Shown here piece by piece: positions 54,826 to 63,302 of a stretch of DNA of 64,000 nt. This DNA comes from Sutcliffiella horikoshii (GTDB lineage Bacteria; Bacillota; Bacilli; Bacillales; Bacillaceae_I). Each line of letters begins with the position of its first letter. Positions within the stretch are counted from its first letter, which is position 1. The stretch spans positions 3,328,001 through 3,392,000 of the forward strand of contig NZ_CP082918.1 in NCBI RefSeq assembly GCF_019931755.1. The letters run 5' to 3'. The translations under genes were made by a program, and so were the position numbers. Below the pieces are notes generated by a model. The model did no database searches. It saw only the letters and a program-made list of their open reading frames with translations, and had not been told where the DNA came from.

Positions 54826-55794
54826 ATGAACAACAAAAGTGCGCAAAATCCGTTTCCATATTCCGTTGAAGATAAACGATATCACACTTGGAATTATCAT
54901 CTTCGCAATCATTTTGGACATAAGGTATTTAAGGTTGCGTTAGATGGCGGCTTTGATTGTCCGAACCGTGATGGCACAGTGGCACATGGCGGCTGTACTT
55001 TCTGCAGTGCCGCGGGTTCTGGTGACTTTGCCGGAAATCGAGCTGATGATTTGGTTACACAGTTTAATGAGATAAAAAATAAAATGCATCACAAATGGAA
55101 AGACGGCAAATATATGGCCTATTTTCAGGCTTTCACCAATACTCATGCGCCTGTTGAAGTTCTTAGGGAAAAGTACGAAACTGTGCTTAAGCAAGAAGGT
55201 GTAGTCGGACTTTCCATCGGGACACGCCCAGATTGCTTGCCGGATGATGTGGTCGAATATTTGGCAGAACTGAATGAGCGCACGTATTTATGGGTGGAGC
55301 TTGGCCTTCAGACCGTTCATGAGCGTACCGCGCTTTTGATTAACCGTGCCCACGACTTTGAAACATATGTAGAAGGCGTCAATAAGCTGCGCAAACACGG
55401 TATCCGTGTATGTTCCCATATCATAGACGGACTGCCGCTTGAAGATAACAAAATGATGATGGAGACGGCAGAGGCTGTGGCAAAGCTAGATGTCCAGGGT
55501 ATCAAGATTCACTTGTTGCACCTTCTGAAGGGTACGCCGATGGTGAAGCAATATGAAAAAGGGATGCTTGAATTTCTGTCCTTTGAAGATTACATCCAAC
55601 TTGTTTGTGACCAGCTTGAGATCTTACCACCAGAGATGATTGTTCACCGCATTACAGGAGACGGTCCGATTGACATTATGATTGGACCAATGTGGAGTGT
55701 TGACAAGTGGTCGGTATTGAATGCCATAGATGCAGAGTTGAAAAAACGTGATAGCTGGCAGGGGAAATTTTATAACAGTGGTGATGGACGATGA
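54826..55794 (+). CDS. ytqA: Radical SAM protein YtqA
   Basis: A 322-residue radical SAM protein of the TIGR01212 family. The iron-sulfur cluster cysteines lie in DCPNRDGTVAHGGCTFC (CxxxxxxxxxCxxC, unlike the common CxxxCxxC). ATG at 54826 is preceded by AGAGGAGGAG; an upstream ATG in frame adds 13 residues but no site. Its last four bases overlap the start of ytqB. Known: function unproven; the pair is conserved in Bacillus. Confidence 0.9.
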   Translation: MNNKSAQNPFPYSVEDKRYHTWNYHLRNHFGHKVFKVALDGGFDCPNRDGTVAHGGCTFCSAAGSGDFAGNRADDLVTQFNEIKNKMHHKWKDGKYMAYFQAFTNTHAPVEVLREKYETVLKQEGVVGLSIGTRPDCLPDDVVEYLAELNERTYLWVELGLQTVHERTALLINRAHDFETYVEGVNKLRKHGIRVCSHIIDGLPLEDNKMMMETAEAVAKLDVQGIKIHLLHLLKGTPMVKQYEKGMLEFLSFEDYIQLVCDQLEILPPEMIVHRITGDGPIDIMIGPMWSVDKWSVLNAIDAELKKRDSWQGKFYNSGDGR

Positions 55795-56363
55795 AATTAG
55801 AACGAGTATTACCTTATAGTAAAAAAATAATGAAGCTCGCCTTATCTGAAGGGGATATAGCGGTGGATTGTACAGTCGGAAACGGCCATGACACCCTCTT
55901 CCTTTCTGAGCTTGTAGGAGAAACCGGCCATGTGTACGGCTTTGATATTCAGGCGGAAGCACTTGCGAATACAAAAACACTGCTAGCAAAACATGGTGTG
56001 GAGTCACGGGCCACCCTTTTTGAAGACAGTCATGCTGAAGTTTTGCAGCGCATTCCATCAGAAAAACATCATCTGATCAGGGGAGCTATTTTTAACCTTG
56101 GCTATCTGCCCGGGGGCGACAAAGAAATCGTGACGGTTCCAGAAAGCACGATTAGAGCAGTAGACAACCTATTATCTGTGATGGAAAAAGAGGCAGTAAT
56201 TGTCCTTGTCATTTATCATGGACATCCAGAAGGCCAAGTCGAACGCGATGCCCTGCTTGACTACGTCACCAAACTAGACCAGAAAAAAGCACACGTCCTC
56301 CAATACCGCTTCATGAACCAAATCAACAACCCACCATTCATCATCGCAATCGAAAAAAAATAA
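55791..56363 (+). CDS. ytqB: rRNA/tRNA methyltransferase YtqB
   Basis: A 190-residue Rossmann SAM methyltransferase with motif I CTVGNGHDTLFLSELVG and motif II VYGFDIQ. The family is annotated as rRNA methyltransferase-like; recent work links the family (TrmR-like/MnmM) to tRNA wobble modification. ATGA overlap with ytqA shows translational coupling. Confidence 0.88.
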   Translation: MKLERVLPYSKKIMKLALSEGDIAVDCTVGNGHDTLFLSELVGETGHVYGFDIQAEALANTKTLLAKHGVESRATLFEDSHAEVLQRIPSEKHHLIRGAIFNLGYLPGGDKEIVTVPESTIRAVDNLLSVMEKEAVIVLVIYHGHPEGQVERDALLDYVTKLDQKKAHVLQYRFMNQINNPPFIIAIEKK

Positions 56364-56365
56364 AG

Positions 56366-56397
56366 AAACCGGCATTGGTGGATGCCGGTTCCTTTAT
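56366..56397. terminator. Bidirectional terminator between ytqB and ytpB
   Basis: AACCGGCAT / ATGCCGGTT stem. A second palindromic GGGTC-A-GACCC block lies at about 56413-56424, like the palindrome at 31197. Confidence 0.8.
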
Positions 56398-56461
56398 TGC
56401 ATTAACGCATTGAGGGTCAGACCCCTCTTCTGTTCTCTAAATCACTAAAGCCCCCTCTTCT

Positions 56462-57532
56462 TTATGCGCCGCGCCAGCTTTGGAATTTGCGGTAGGCCCT
56501 TCCATTCATGTAGAAGAAGTAGGCTGTACCGCCGCTTGCTTTGATGATGCTTTTGGCCATGGAGGAGATGTCTTTGCAGTCATGGACTTTACGGTCTGAA
56601 AGGTAGACGCCGAGGAGACCACGATTAATCAGGCGGTGAAACTTCTCATATGGCAAACCGGCTGTATAAACGTCCGCCTGCTCCATAAAATGTCTCAATC
56701 TGTCCATTAACACAGACTCACTTTCATAATAGGTACAGAAATTGAGGTCCCCGCCATCTATGTCCTCTTCCTGATCAATGAAATAATCCAAAAGTATATG
56801 TAATCCCTGAATATACGGGAAATACCCACCTACTATCTTCTCGGCATGTTGGGAAGTAAAGGATTCGCGGTATGCTTGAGAAACCAAACAGAATATTCCG
56901 AGAGTGGAACCTGTAAACGCAGAGAATTCATACCACTCCATTGGGGGGAGCTCCTCTTTATAAAGAGCAAACCATTCTTCAAGCCTTGGCACCCGTTCTT
57001 CCTCGATTACATGCTTATGTACTTGCAAGTCACAATAATAACCAGCAAGCCTTACTAAGTGCGGAGCTATTAATTCATAATTTCGATGGGACTTTAGCAC
57101 TTCTTGACAGGTCGTCACTAAGCTCGCAAGGTACCCTCCATCATCCTGCTCTTCCCGAAACTGATAATACTCTTTCAAAGGAGCTCCTACAGTCAACGCG
57201 TCCGGCATGGATTCATGCAGAGCTGCAAAGTCTTCAGGATCCAAAGATGTACTTCTGTCGCAAAGATTATCCAAATAATCACTTATGGTCTGATAAGCAA
57301 CGATAAACTTGACCGCTTCACGAAAATCGACACCAGCAAGCAACGATAGAATACCGCCTCCTTCACAATGGAAAGCTTTAGTCTCAATACTAGCCAGCGC
57401 CTGCTTGCGAAGCTCCTCATCTGGAATTGCAGAAGCTCTCATCTTCCAATGCTCCAACTCTTCATAAACAACCGGAAACACATCTCGATACACTCTTTTC
57501 ATCAAAGAAAAAGGATGGGTCGGTACCTTCAA
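56462..57532 (-). CDS. ytpB: Tetraprenyl-beta-curcumene synthase
   Basis: A 356-residue YtpB/DUF2600 terpene synthase. It lacks classical DDxxD but has conserved Asp-rich segments (YQTISDYLDNLCDRSTSLD; LLDYFIDQEEDIDGGDLNFC). Known: makes tetraprenyl-beta-curcumene, precursor of sesquarterpenes, from heptaprenyl diphosphate; linked to spore and stress physiology. TTG start at 57532, two bases after the ytpA stop, suggests coupling. Confidence 0.92.
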   Translation of the reverse strand: MKVPTHPFSLMKRVYRDVFPVVYEELEHWKMRASAIPDEELRKQALASIETKAFHCEGGGILSLLAGVDFREAVKFIVAYQTISDYLDNLCDRSTSLDPEDFAALHESMPDALTVGAPLKEYYQFREEQDDGGYLASLVTTCQEVLKSHRNYELIAPHLVRLAGYYCDLQVHKHVIEEERVPRLEEWFALYKEELPPMEWYEFSAFTGSTLGIFCLVSQAYRESFTSQHAEKIVGGYFPYIQGLHILLDYFIDQEEDIDGGDLNFCTYYESESVLMDRLRHFMEQADVYTAGLPYEKFHRLINRGLLGVYLSDRKVHDCKDISSMAKSIIKASGGTAYFFYMNGRAYRKFQSWRGA

Positions 57533-57534
57533 AT

Positions 57535-58326
57535 TCAGTCACTTCCTTCTAATTGTAAGTCCACAAAAGCTTTGGCATAGCGAAATACACGAGCACGCTC
57601 TGGTTCATTGAATATTTCATGGTAAAGTCCTTCCCACTCCTTATACGTTTTCTCTTTTGCAGAAAGGGAATTAAACCATGTTTCTGATGCAAATTTATCG
57701 ACAATCAAATCATCTCCTGCCTGCATAAGCAAAACAGGAACTTCCGGGAATTTCTCGATGCCGGTAAAAGCTTGGTTCATTGATTGGACAAGTTCACGAT
57801 ACCATCTAACAGACACTTTCGTGATGTATAGCTCATCTCCTGCAGCACTTTTTCTTATTTCTTCATTTCTTGTCGCTTTATCTATCGTCAAACCTGTCTT
57901 AAACTTTGTTTTCGGCAGGATAAAGTTAAGCCCCTTGGAAAGAACGTCGAGCCCTTTAGTTGGATGATGCAACAGTTTTAAACACGGTGAGGATAAAATA
58001 ACACCATCCACCATCAATGGTTTCTTTTCCTGAAGTGTACGGATAACTGCAAGCCCTCCCATACTATGGCCAATAACAAAGACCGGCGGCTTCAAGAGGT
58101 AAGCTTCTTTGATCCACTTTTCCACTTCTTCTATATATTCATCAAAATTATCAATATGTCCTCTTCTTCGTGTGGAAAGACCTTGCCCGGGCAAATCCCC
58201 CATGATGACATTAAAACCGTTTGTTTTCCACTGATCCAACAGCCATGTGTATCTTCCATGATGCTCCTGAGCTCCGTGGACTATGACAATGGTGCCCTTT
58301 GGATTTTCAGCCTCCCATTTCCACAT
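57535..58326 (-). CDS. ytpA: YtpA monoacylglycerol lipase / lysophospholipase
   Basis: A 263-residue alpha/beta hydrolase with the nucleophile elbow GHSMGG (FVIGHSMGGLAVIR), HG motif VIVHGAQEHHGRY and C-terminal catalytic His in EGLYHEIFNE. Known: YtpA is reported to make the antibiotic-like bacilysocin by deacylating phospholipid. The ATG at 58326 follows AAGGGAGTG; an in-frame extension upstream would run into the divergent ytoA. Confidence 0.9.
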   Translation of the reverse strand: MWKWEAENPKGTIVIVHGAQEHHGRYTWLLDQWKTNGFNVIMGDLPGQGLSTRRRGHIDNFDEYIEEVEKWIKEAYLLKPPVFVIGHSMGGLAVIRTLQEKKPLMVDGVILSSPCLKLLHHPTKGLDVLSKGLNFILPKTKFKTGLTIDKATRNEEIRKSAAGDELYITKVSVRWYRELVQSMNQAFTGIEKFPEVPVLLMQAGDDLIVDKFASETWFNSLSAKEKTYKEWEGLYHEIFNEPERARVFRYAKAFVDLQLEGSD

Positions 58327-58407
58327 TTCAAACACTCCCTTAAAAATATAAAATTCTTTCTGATATAATAAAATAAAACATTCATCTCTTACAAGCTGGA
58401 GGAACTT

Positions 58408-58926
58408 ATGTATAAAATATACCCATATCTCGATAAAAAACCACAAATTGACTCAACGGCCTATCTGGCAGACTTCTCCGTCATCACCGGTGATGTGACC
58501 ATTGGAAAAGAAAGCAGTATATGGTTTCATACCGTCATTCGCGGCGATGTTGCACCGACCATTATCGGAGACAGAGTAAACATTCAAGATCAATCCCTGC
58601 TTCATCAAAGTCCAAATAAGCCTTTGATAATAGAAGATGATGTCACAGTTGGGCATCAATGTACACTACATAGCGCATTTGTTCGCAAAAACGCCTTAAT
58701 TGGCATGGGTTCCATCATTTTAGATGGAGCGGAAATTGGTGAAGGAGCCTTCATCGGAGCCGGCAGCCTTGTTCCTCCTGGAAAGCGCATTCCCCCAAAC
58801 ACTCTCGCATTTGGCCGCCCCGCCAAAGTAGTCCGAGAACTAACAGAAGAAGACAAACTAGACATGGCCCGCATACGCAGAGAATACGTCGAAAAAGGCC
58901 AATTCTACAAATCCGTACAGAACTGA
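58408..58926 (+). CDS. ytoA: YtoA gamma-carbonic-anhydrase-like protein
   Basis: A 172-residue left-handed beta-helix protein with hexapeptide repeats (VTIGKESSIWFHTVIRGD; VNIQDQSLLHQSP; VTVGHQCTLHSAFV; GMGSIILDGAEIGEGAFIGAGSLV, quoted in parts). Possible zinc His in H-rich positions of repeats two and three. Known family: gamma-carbonic anhydrase/acetyltransferase-like. GGAGG ribosome site. Confidence 0.9.
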   Translation: MYKIYPYLDKKPQIDSTAYLADFSVITGDVTIGKESSIWFHTVIRGDVAPTIIGDRVNIQDQSLLHQSPNKPLIIEDDVTVGHQCTLHSAFVRKNALIGMGSIILDGAEIGEGAFIGAGSLVPPGKRIPPNTLAFGRPAKVVRELTEEDKLDMARIRREYVEKGQFYKSVQN

Positions 58927-58957
58927 TAATAAGTATTTTTGATTAAGTTATACCCAA

Positions 58958-59084
58958 GTTGATCGCAGTGAAAGGCGCGAAGACGCCCACGGGAGGAAGG
59001 GACTGGTGAGACCCCGCAGGGCGCAGCCCGAGGAGGCTCACGGACCGCCCGCAGGCAAGCGAAGCGCCTGGAACGGAGATCAAC
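58958..59084 (+). repeat. 127-bp interspersed repeat, copy 2 (MITE-like)
   Basis: Same length and ends (GTTGAT...ATCAAC) as 10418-10544, with the same inner AGGCGC/GCGCCT arms and GAGGAGGCTCACGGACCGCC block. Located right after ytoA. Confidence 0.87.
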
Positions 59085-59103
59085 TGTTAATGTTATTTTT
59101 TCC

Positions 59104-59138
59104 AAACACCACCCCAAATTCCCGGGTGGTGTTTTTTA
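59104..59138 (+). terminator. Terminator downstream of ytoA
   Basis: AAACACCACCC (59104-59114) / GGGTGGTGTTT (59124-59134) with T-run. Confidence 0.85.
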
Positions 59139-59273
59139 TTCTAAAATTTCTGTAAATTTTCCAACACCAAATTCTTACCCTTTCTTTACATAGACTTATA
59201 ACTTCCTAAATATTTTCCATCTAAAATAAAAATAAGAATATGAATAAAACCTAGCTAAAAAGGAGCCCTGATG

Positions 59274-59810
59274 ATGGTCAAATTACTAGCTAATTTCTAC
59301 GAATTCGAATGCAATCTGTTTCGCAGTGTAAATCGTCATTTTGACAGAAAGTATGTAAATTTCTTTTTCCGCAACATCACACATATAGGCGGAGCCACTT
59401 TCACCATTTGCAGCCTCTTATTTTTGATTATCTTCAGCAATCATTCCCTTAAACATACAGCAATTGCAGCGGGCCTATCATTGGCTCTGAGTCATATTCC
59501 AGTAGCCATTGCAAAGAAACTTTATCCAAGACGCCGCCCATACCTTGCACTTGCTGAGATAAAAGTGGCCACTAACCCGCTCAAAGATCATTCCTTTCCA
59601 TCCGGTCATACAACTGCCATTTTCTCAAGTATTATTCCTTTTGCCTTATTTTTTCCACCTCTGGCAATCCTTTTAGTTCCACTGGCTCTATGTGTAGGTA
59701 TCTCAAGGATTTATCTAGGACTTCACTATCCATCTGATGTTGCCGTCGGAATGATACTCGGAAGCAGCACAGGAATCTTATCCTATCTATTAGTTGTTCC
59801 CCTATTCTAA
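59274..59810 (+). CDS. PAP2-family phosphatase
   Basis: A 178-residue membrane protein with about five spans and the three PAP2 motifs: KKLYPRRRP (KxxxxxxRP), PSGH (FPSGHTTAIF) and SRIYLGLHYPSD (SRxxxxxHxxxD). Known: dephosphorylates lipid phosphates such as undecaprenyl diphosphate or phosphatidic acid. The second of two adjacent ATGs (59274) has the better spacing to AGGAG. The glycosyltransferase gene starts 20 bases after the stop, so the pair is likely an operon. Confidence 0.9.
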   Translation: MVKLLANFYEFECNLFRSVNRHFDRKYVNFFFRNITHIGGATFTICSLLFLIIFSNHSLKHTAIAAGLSLALSHIPVAIAKKLYPRRRPYLALAEIKVATNPLKDHSFPSGHTTAIFSSIIPFALFFPPLAILLVPLALCVGISRIYLGLHYPSDVAVGMILGSSTGILSYLLVVPLF

Positions 59811-59830
59811 TAAAAAGAAGGAGGCCCACT

Positions 59831-60973
59831 ATGAAAATTGCCATTTTCACAGACACTTTTGCACCAGATGTCAATGGTGTCGCCAAAACGTTAAAGCGAT
59901 TCACCAATTACTTGGACATCAAAGGACTGGAATACCGCGTATTTGCACCAGAAAGTACGAACAAAGACCTTTTTTCAAGTCAAGTCCATCGCTTTGCAAG
60001 TCTGCCATTCTTTCTTTATCCCGAGTGCCGTCTTGCATTGCCGAATATGCTGTCCGTGAAGGCCGAGCTTTTAAAATTTAAGCCAGACCTCATTCATGTT
60101 GCAACTCCCTTTAATATCGGCCTTTGCGGACTTCACTATGCAAAAAAACTCGACATTCCGGTAGTTGGGTCTTACCACACTGACTTTGACAAATACCTCG
60201 AATACTACGATCTTCAATTTCTGACAAAAGTGCTTTGGAGTTATATGCGCTGGTTCCATCGACCATTGCGGAAAATTTTCGTTCCATCCACCGACACCCA
60301 GAATCACCTCAACAAACACGGATTCACCAATACTGCTATCTGGCCTAGAGGGGTGGACTGTTCCGTATTTTACCCACGGACATCCTCTCAACTTTTAAAA
60401 AACAAATTCAATATTAAAGAAAAACATATCCTTACCTACGTGGGTAGGCTTGCACCTGAAAAAGATGTAGCCTTGCTTCCCAAAATTCAATCTTCCCTGC
60501 CCTCATCCATACGTCATGACGTGCACTGGCTAATAGTTGGTGATGGCCCATTAAAACAAGAATTGCATAAAAATGCCCCCGACAATATGAGTTTCGCTGG
60601 CTTTCAGTCTGGACAAAACCTGGCAGAAATCTATGCCGGATCTGATATATTTGTCTTCCCTTCTGCTACCGAAACCTTTGGGAATGTTGTGTTAGAATCT
60701 TTGGCATCTGGGACCCCAGTTGTTGGTGCAAATGCAGGTGGTGTCAAGACAATCATTAAACAAGGGGTGACAGGCCATCTGTGCAACCAAAATGATGCCG
60801 TTTCGTTCGCTTCTGCCATTACCAGCCTTTTAGAAGACGATGAAAAGAGAGAACAAATGGGATATGCCGGCCGTCAATATGCCTTAGAGCAATCTTGGGA
60901 CTCTATTTTCGAAAGGCTCCTCCACGACTACCAAAGCGCTTTAGCACCAGAGAAAATACAAATACTTGCGTAA
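59831..60973 (+). CDS. Family 4 glycosyltransferase (GT-B fold)
   Basis: A 380-residue retaining GT-B enzyme: N-terminal MKIAIFTDTFAPDVNGVAKTLKR, SYHTDFDKYL, the nucleotide-binding C-terminal half with YVGRLAPEKDVALLPKI, E-x7-E motif in SATETFGNVVLESLASGTPVVGANAGG. Resembles mannosyl/glucosyl transferases of lipid glycosylation; substrate unknown. Coupled with PAP2, it suggests cell-envelope lipid work. Confidence 0.9.
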   Translation: MKIAIFTDTFAPDVNGVAKTLKRFTNYLDIKGLEYRVFAPESTNKDLFSSQVHRFASLPFFLYPECRLALPNMLSVKAELLKFKPDLIHVATPFNIGLCGLHYAKKLDIPVVGSYHTDFDKYLEYYDLQFLTKVLWSYMRWFHRPLRKIFVPSTDTQNHLNKHGFTNTAIWPRGVDCSVFYPRTSSQLLKNKFNIKEKHILTYVGRLAPEKDVALLPKIQSSLPSSIRHDVHWLIVGDGPLKQELHKNAPDNMSFAGFQSGQNLAEIYAGSDIFVFPSATETFGNVVLESLASGTPVVGANAGGVKTIIKQGVTGHLCNQNDAVSFASAITSLLEDDEKREQMGYAGRQYALEQSWDSIFERLLHDYQSALAPEKIQILA

Positions 60974-60997
60974 GAAAAGGAAGAATTGCAAAAAGAT

Positions 60998-61027
60998 TTG
61001 CAACATTAAAATGGAATATTATATAAT
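60998..61027 (+). promoter_or_regulatory. sigma-A promoter of the ABC-F leader
   Basis: TTGCAA (60998-61003), 18-base spacer, TATAAT (61022-61027). Confidence 0.65.
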
Positions 61028-61062
61028 ATATCTATCTTACTTGTTCGGAAGGAGGGAAAAAG

Positions 61063-61194
61063 ATGTTACTATCTGTTAATGCTCGCACACAATACATGGC
61101 ATACTTGCATATTTGTCGTGCAATTTTTCATGATTCAGCTATCAACGGGACACGTATGTCCATTTTCAGACAGCTGAATAGAAAAGACAGATAG
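61063..61194 (+). CDS. 43-residue leader peptide of the ABC-F gene
   Basis: Strong ribosome site GGAAGGAGGG 7 bases before the ATG. Product begins MLLSVNARTQYMAYLHICRA and ends RQLNRKDR; no similarity recognised. Short basic leader peptides with strong ribosome sites precede many ribosome-protection ABC-F and erm/msr genes, where drug-stalled ribosomes on the leader control the downstream gene. The stop codon overlaps the 61193-61200 anti-terminator segment. Confidence 0.75.
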   Translation: MLLSVNARTQYMAYLHICRAIFHDSAINGTRMSIFRQLNRKDR

Positions 61195-61313
61195 TAAGAA
61201 TCTTTTACCCAACAGCACACCATTTGCATAAGTGTACTCACTTTTCGTTGTGTACACTTGTGACTAGATAAAAACCATGGGAAAGAAGGCTTCTTCTTAC
61301 TCATGGTTTTTTT
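61193..61313 (+). promoter_or_regulatory. Transcription attenuator with mutually exclusive pairing
   Basis: An early segment AGTAAGAA (61193-61200, including the last bases of the leader stop) is complementary to TTCTTACT (61294-61301). The latter lies in the 3' arm of the terminator hairpin AAAACCATG (61271-61279) / CATGGTTTT (61302-61310) with a T-run after it. Another inverted repeat, AAGTGTAC / GTACACTT, lies between (about 61231-61263). The arms cannot all pair at once. Confidence 0.7.
61271..61313 (+). terminator. Leader terminator (attenuator)
   Basis: AAAACCATG / CATGGTTTT outer stem with inner AAGAAG / CTTCTT pairing, followed by seven T, 33 bases before the ABC-F start. Confidence 0.88.
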
Positions 61314-61345
61314 GTGCGTTTAAATTCTGAAGGAGTGAACAAAAC

Positions 61346-63232
61346 ATGATGATATGTACATTAAATAATATAAGTAAAAGCTTTGCAGGCACGACGATTT
61401 TTGAGAATGTTTCCATGGAAATTCAGGCAAACGACCGCATTGGACTTGTTGGTAGAAACGGAAGTGGCAAGACGACAATGTTTCAACTGATCAGTGGGTT
61501 GGAAGCACCTGATAAAGGAGCTATTCATATAAAAAAGGGCGCTAAAATTGGATACCTTGCTCAAATCCCCTCCTACTCTGAGGGGACAACAGGAGAAGAT
61601 GTCTTGCTTTTGGCTTTCAAGGAAACTGTGGAACTGCAACAAAAGCTTCGGGCATTAGAAAACCAAATGGCGGAGGTTGCTGAAGAAGACCACTTAAACA
61701 AGATTATGCAGGAATACGGCGTATTGCAAGAACGCTTCGGTTTTATGGGAGGTTACGAAATGGATGCCTCCATTCAGCGGATTGCAAACGGCCTGAAAAT
61801 TACACATCTGCTCCCTCAGCCCTTCTCAAGCTTGAGTGGCGGAGAGCAAACAAAGATATGCTTAGGGTTTATCCTGTTACAAAACCCGGATGTTTTATTG
61901 CTTGATGAACCGACCAACCATCTTGATATCTTTTCTGTAGAGTGGCTGGAGCAATATCTTAAAGATTATGATGGGACAGTTGTTGCCATCTCCCATGACC
62001 GCTATTTCCTTGATGAAGTAGCAACAAAGATAATTGATTTAGAGGACGGGGAGATTTACACTTACCACACCAATTACAGTGGTTTCCTTAAGGAAAAAGA
62101 AGAACGTCTGCTGTTGGAATTCTCGGCCTATCAAGAACAGCAGAAAAAAATGAAAAAGATGAAAGAAGCAATCAAACGTTTGAAAGAATGGGCGAATCAG
62201 AGCAATCCGCCCAATGCTGCCATGCACCGCCGCGCGAAAAGCATGGAAAAAGCATTAAATAGAATGGAAAAGTTAAAACGTCCTATTCTTGAAAGAAAGG
62301 CAATGGGCCTTCAATTTGATGCCACAGATCGCAGTGGAAAAAATGTTGTCATAATGGAAAAGGTAAGTAAAGCTTTTGGTACGAAAACTCTTTTCCAAGA
62401 CATTGATCTTGCGGTTTATTTTAGAGAACGGGCTGCCATTGTTGGTCAGAATGGTACGGGGAAATCTACTCTGTTAAAGATTTTACTTGGAGAACTAGAC
62501 GTGGATAGTGGTTTAGTGAAACTTGGCAGTAATGCAAAAGTCGGCTATCTTTCTCAGCACATCAAGGCCAGTAACCCAAAACAAACATTAATAGAAGCTT
62601 TCCGTGAGGACATTTCCATCACCTTGGAACAAGCAAGACATGTATTAGCAAAATTCTTATTCTATGGACCTGCTGTATTCAAGAAGGTGGAAAATTTAAG
62701 CGGCGGCGAAAAAATGCGCTTGCGTCTGGCACAGCTCATGCACCAAGACATCAATCTGCTAATATTAGATGAGCCGACAAACCACCTGGACATAGATTCC
62801 CGCGAAGTGCTAGAAGAAGCATTGGAGGAGTTCGACGGCACCATCCTCGCTGTCTCCCATGACCGGTACTTCTTAAATAAGTATTTTGAGAAAACATGCT
62901 GGTTAGAAGATGGGGAGATCGTTACCTTTGAAGGGAACTATCAGTATGCGCGGGAGAAGCGGGAGGAATTGGAGAGGAAAAAGGTTGTGGAACTACCTGA
63001 AATCACCAAAATTGAGCAAAAGAAAAAGCACTTGGTTTATGAAGCGAGCGAAAAAAGATGCTACGAAGAATTTGAAAAGCAATTAGAAGATTTGGAAACA
63101 GAGATAGTTAAGTTGGAAACTCTGATGAACAATGAAGAGGATTTACTTACACTTCAAAGGCTGCAAGATGAACTAACCGTCTTAGAAACAGAAAGAGACT
63201 CTTTATATATAAAATTAGAAGAAATCCTTTAG
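61346..63232 (+). CDS. ABC-F family ATPase, possible antibiotic-resistance (ribosome-protection) protein
   Basis: A 628-residue soluble protein with two ABC domains: Walker A GRNGSGKTT (about residue 37) and GQNGTGKST (about 372), signatures LSGGEQTK and LSGGEKMR, Walker B LLLDEPTNHLDIF and LILDEPTNHLDID. An inter-domain P-site tRNA-interaction linker (about residues 245-305, coiled coil with KKMKKMKEAIKRL) and a C-terminal coiled coil (about 570-628) are present. Known: ABC-F proteins act on the ribosome; a subset protect against antibiotics. The sequence alone does not say which subset; the leader attenuator is what suggests the resistance type. Confidence 0.9.
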   Translation: MMICTLNNISKSFAGTTIFENVSMEIQANDRIGLVGRNGSGKTTMFQLISGLEAPDKGAIHIKKGAKIGYLAQIPSYSEGTTGEDVLLLAFKETVELQQKLRALENQMAEVAEEDHLNKIMQEYGVLQERFGFMGGYEMDASIQRIANGLKITHLLPQPFSSLSGGEQTKICLGFILLQNPDVLLLDEPTNHLDIFSVEWLEQYLKDYDGTVVAISHDRYFLDEVATKIIDLEDGEIYTYHTNYSGFLKEKEERLLLEFSAYQEQQKKMKKMKEAIKRLKEWANQSNPPNAAMHRRAKSMEKALNRMEKLKRPILERKAMGLQFDATDRSGKNVVIMEKVSKAFGTKTLFQDIDLAVYFRERAAIVGQNGTGKSTLLKILLGELDVDSGLVKLGSNAKVGYLSQHIKASNPKQTLIEAFREDISITLEQARHVLAKFLFYGPAVFKKVENLSGGEKMRLRLAQLMHQDINLLILDEPTNHLDIDSREVLEEALEEFDGTILAVSHDRYFLNKYFEKTCWLEDGEIVTFEGNYQYAREKREELERKKVVELPEITKIEQKKKHLVYEASEKRCYEEFEKQLEDLETEIVKLETLMNNEEDLLTLQRLQDELTVLETERDSLYIKLEEIL

Positions 63233-63238
63233 AATTAA

Positions 63239-63292
63239 AAACCGCCTAAGAATAGAGCTCTCAAAGAGCCTCATTCTCGGGCGGTTTTCTTT
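63239..63292. terminator. Bidirectional terminator between the ABC-F gene and metK
   Basis: ACCGCC / GGGCGGT outer stem with AGAAT / ATTCT inner pairing and T-run. Confidence 0.8.
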
Positions 63293-63302
63293 ATTAACTA
63301 TA

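Larger units (their letters stand above)
58927..59270. other. 344-base gene-free stretch with repeat and terminator
   Basis: Contains the second 127-bp repeat (58958-59084) and the ytoA terminator (59104-59138). The remaining AT-rich part before the PAP2 gene is the likely promoter; no clear box pair was assigned. Confidence 0.7.
60974..61345 (+). other. Leader region of the ABC-F gene
   Basis: The 372 bases between the glycosyltransferase and the ABC-F gene hold a promoter, a 43-codon leader reading frame, two hairpins and an attenuator terminator. See the entries below. Confidence 0.85.
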
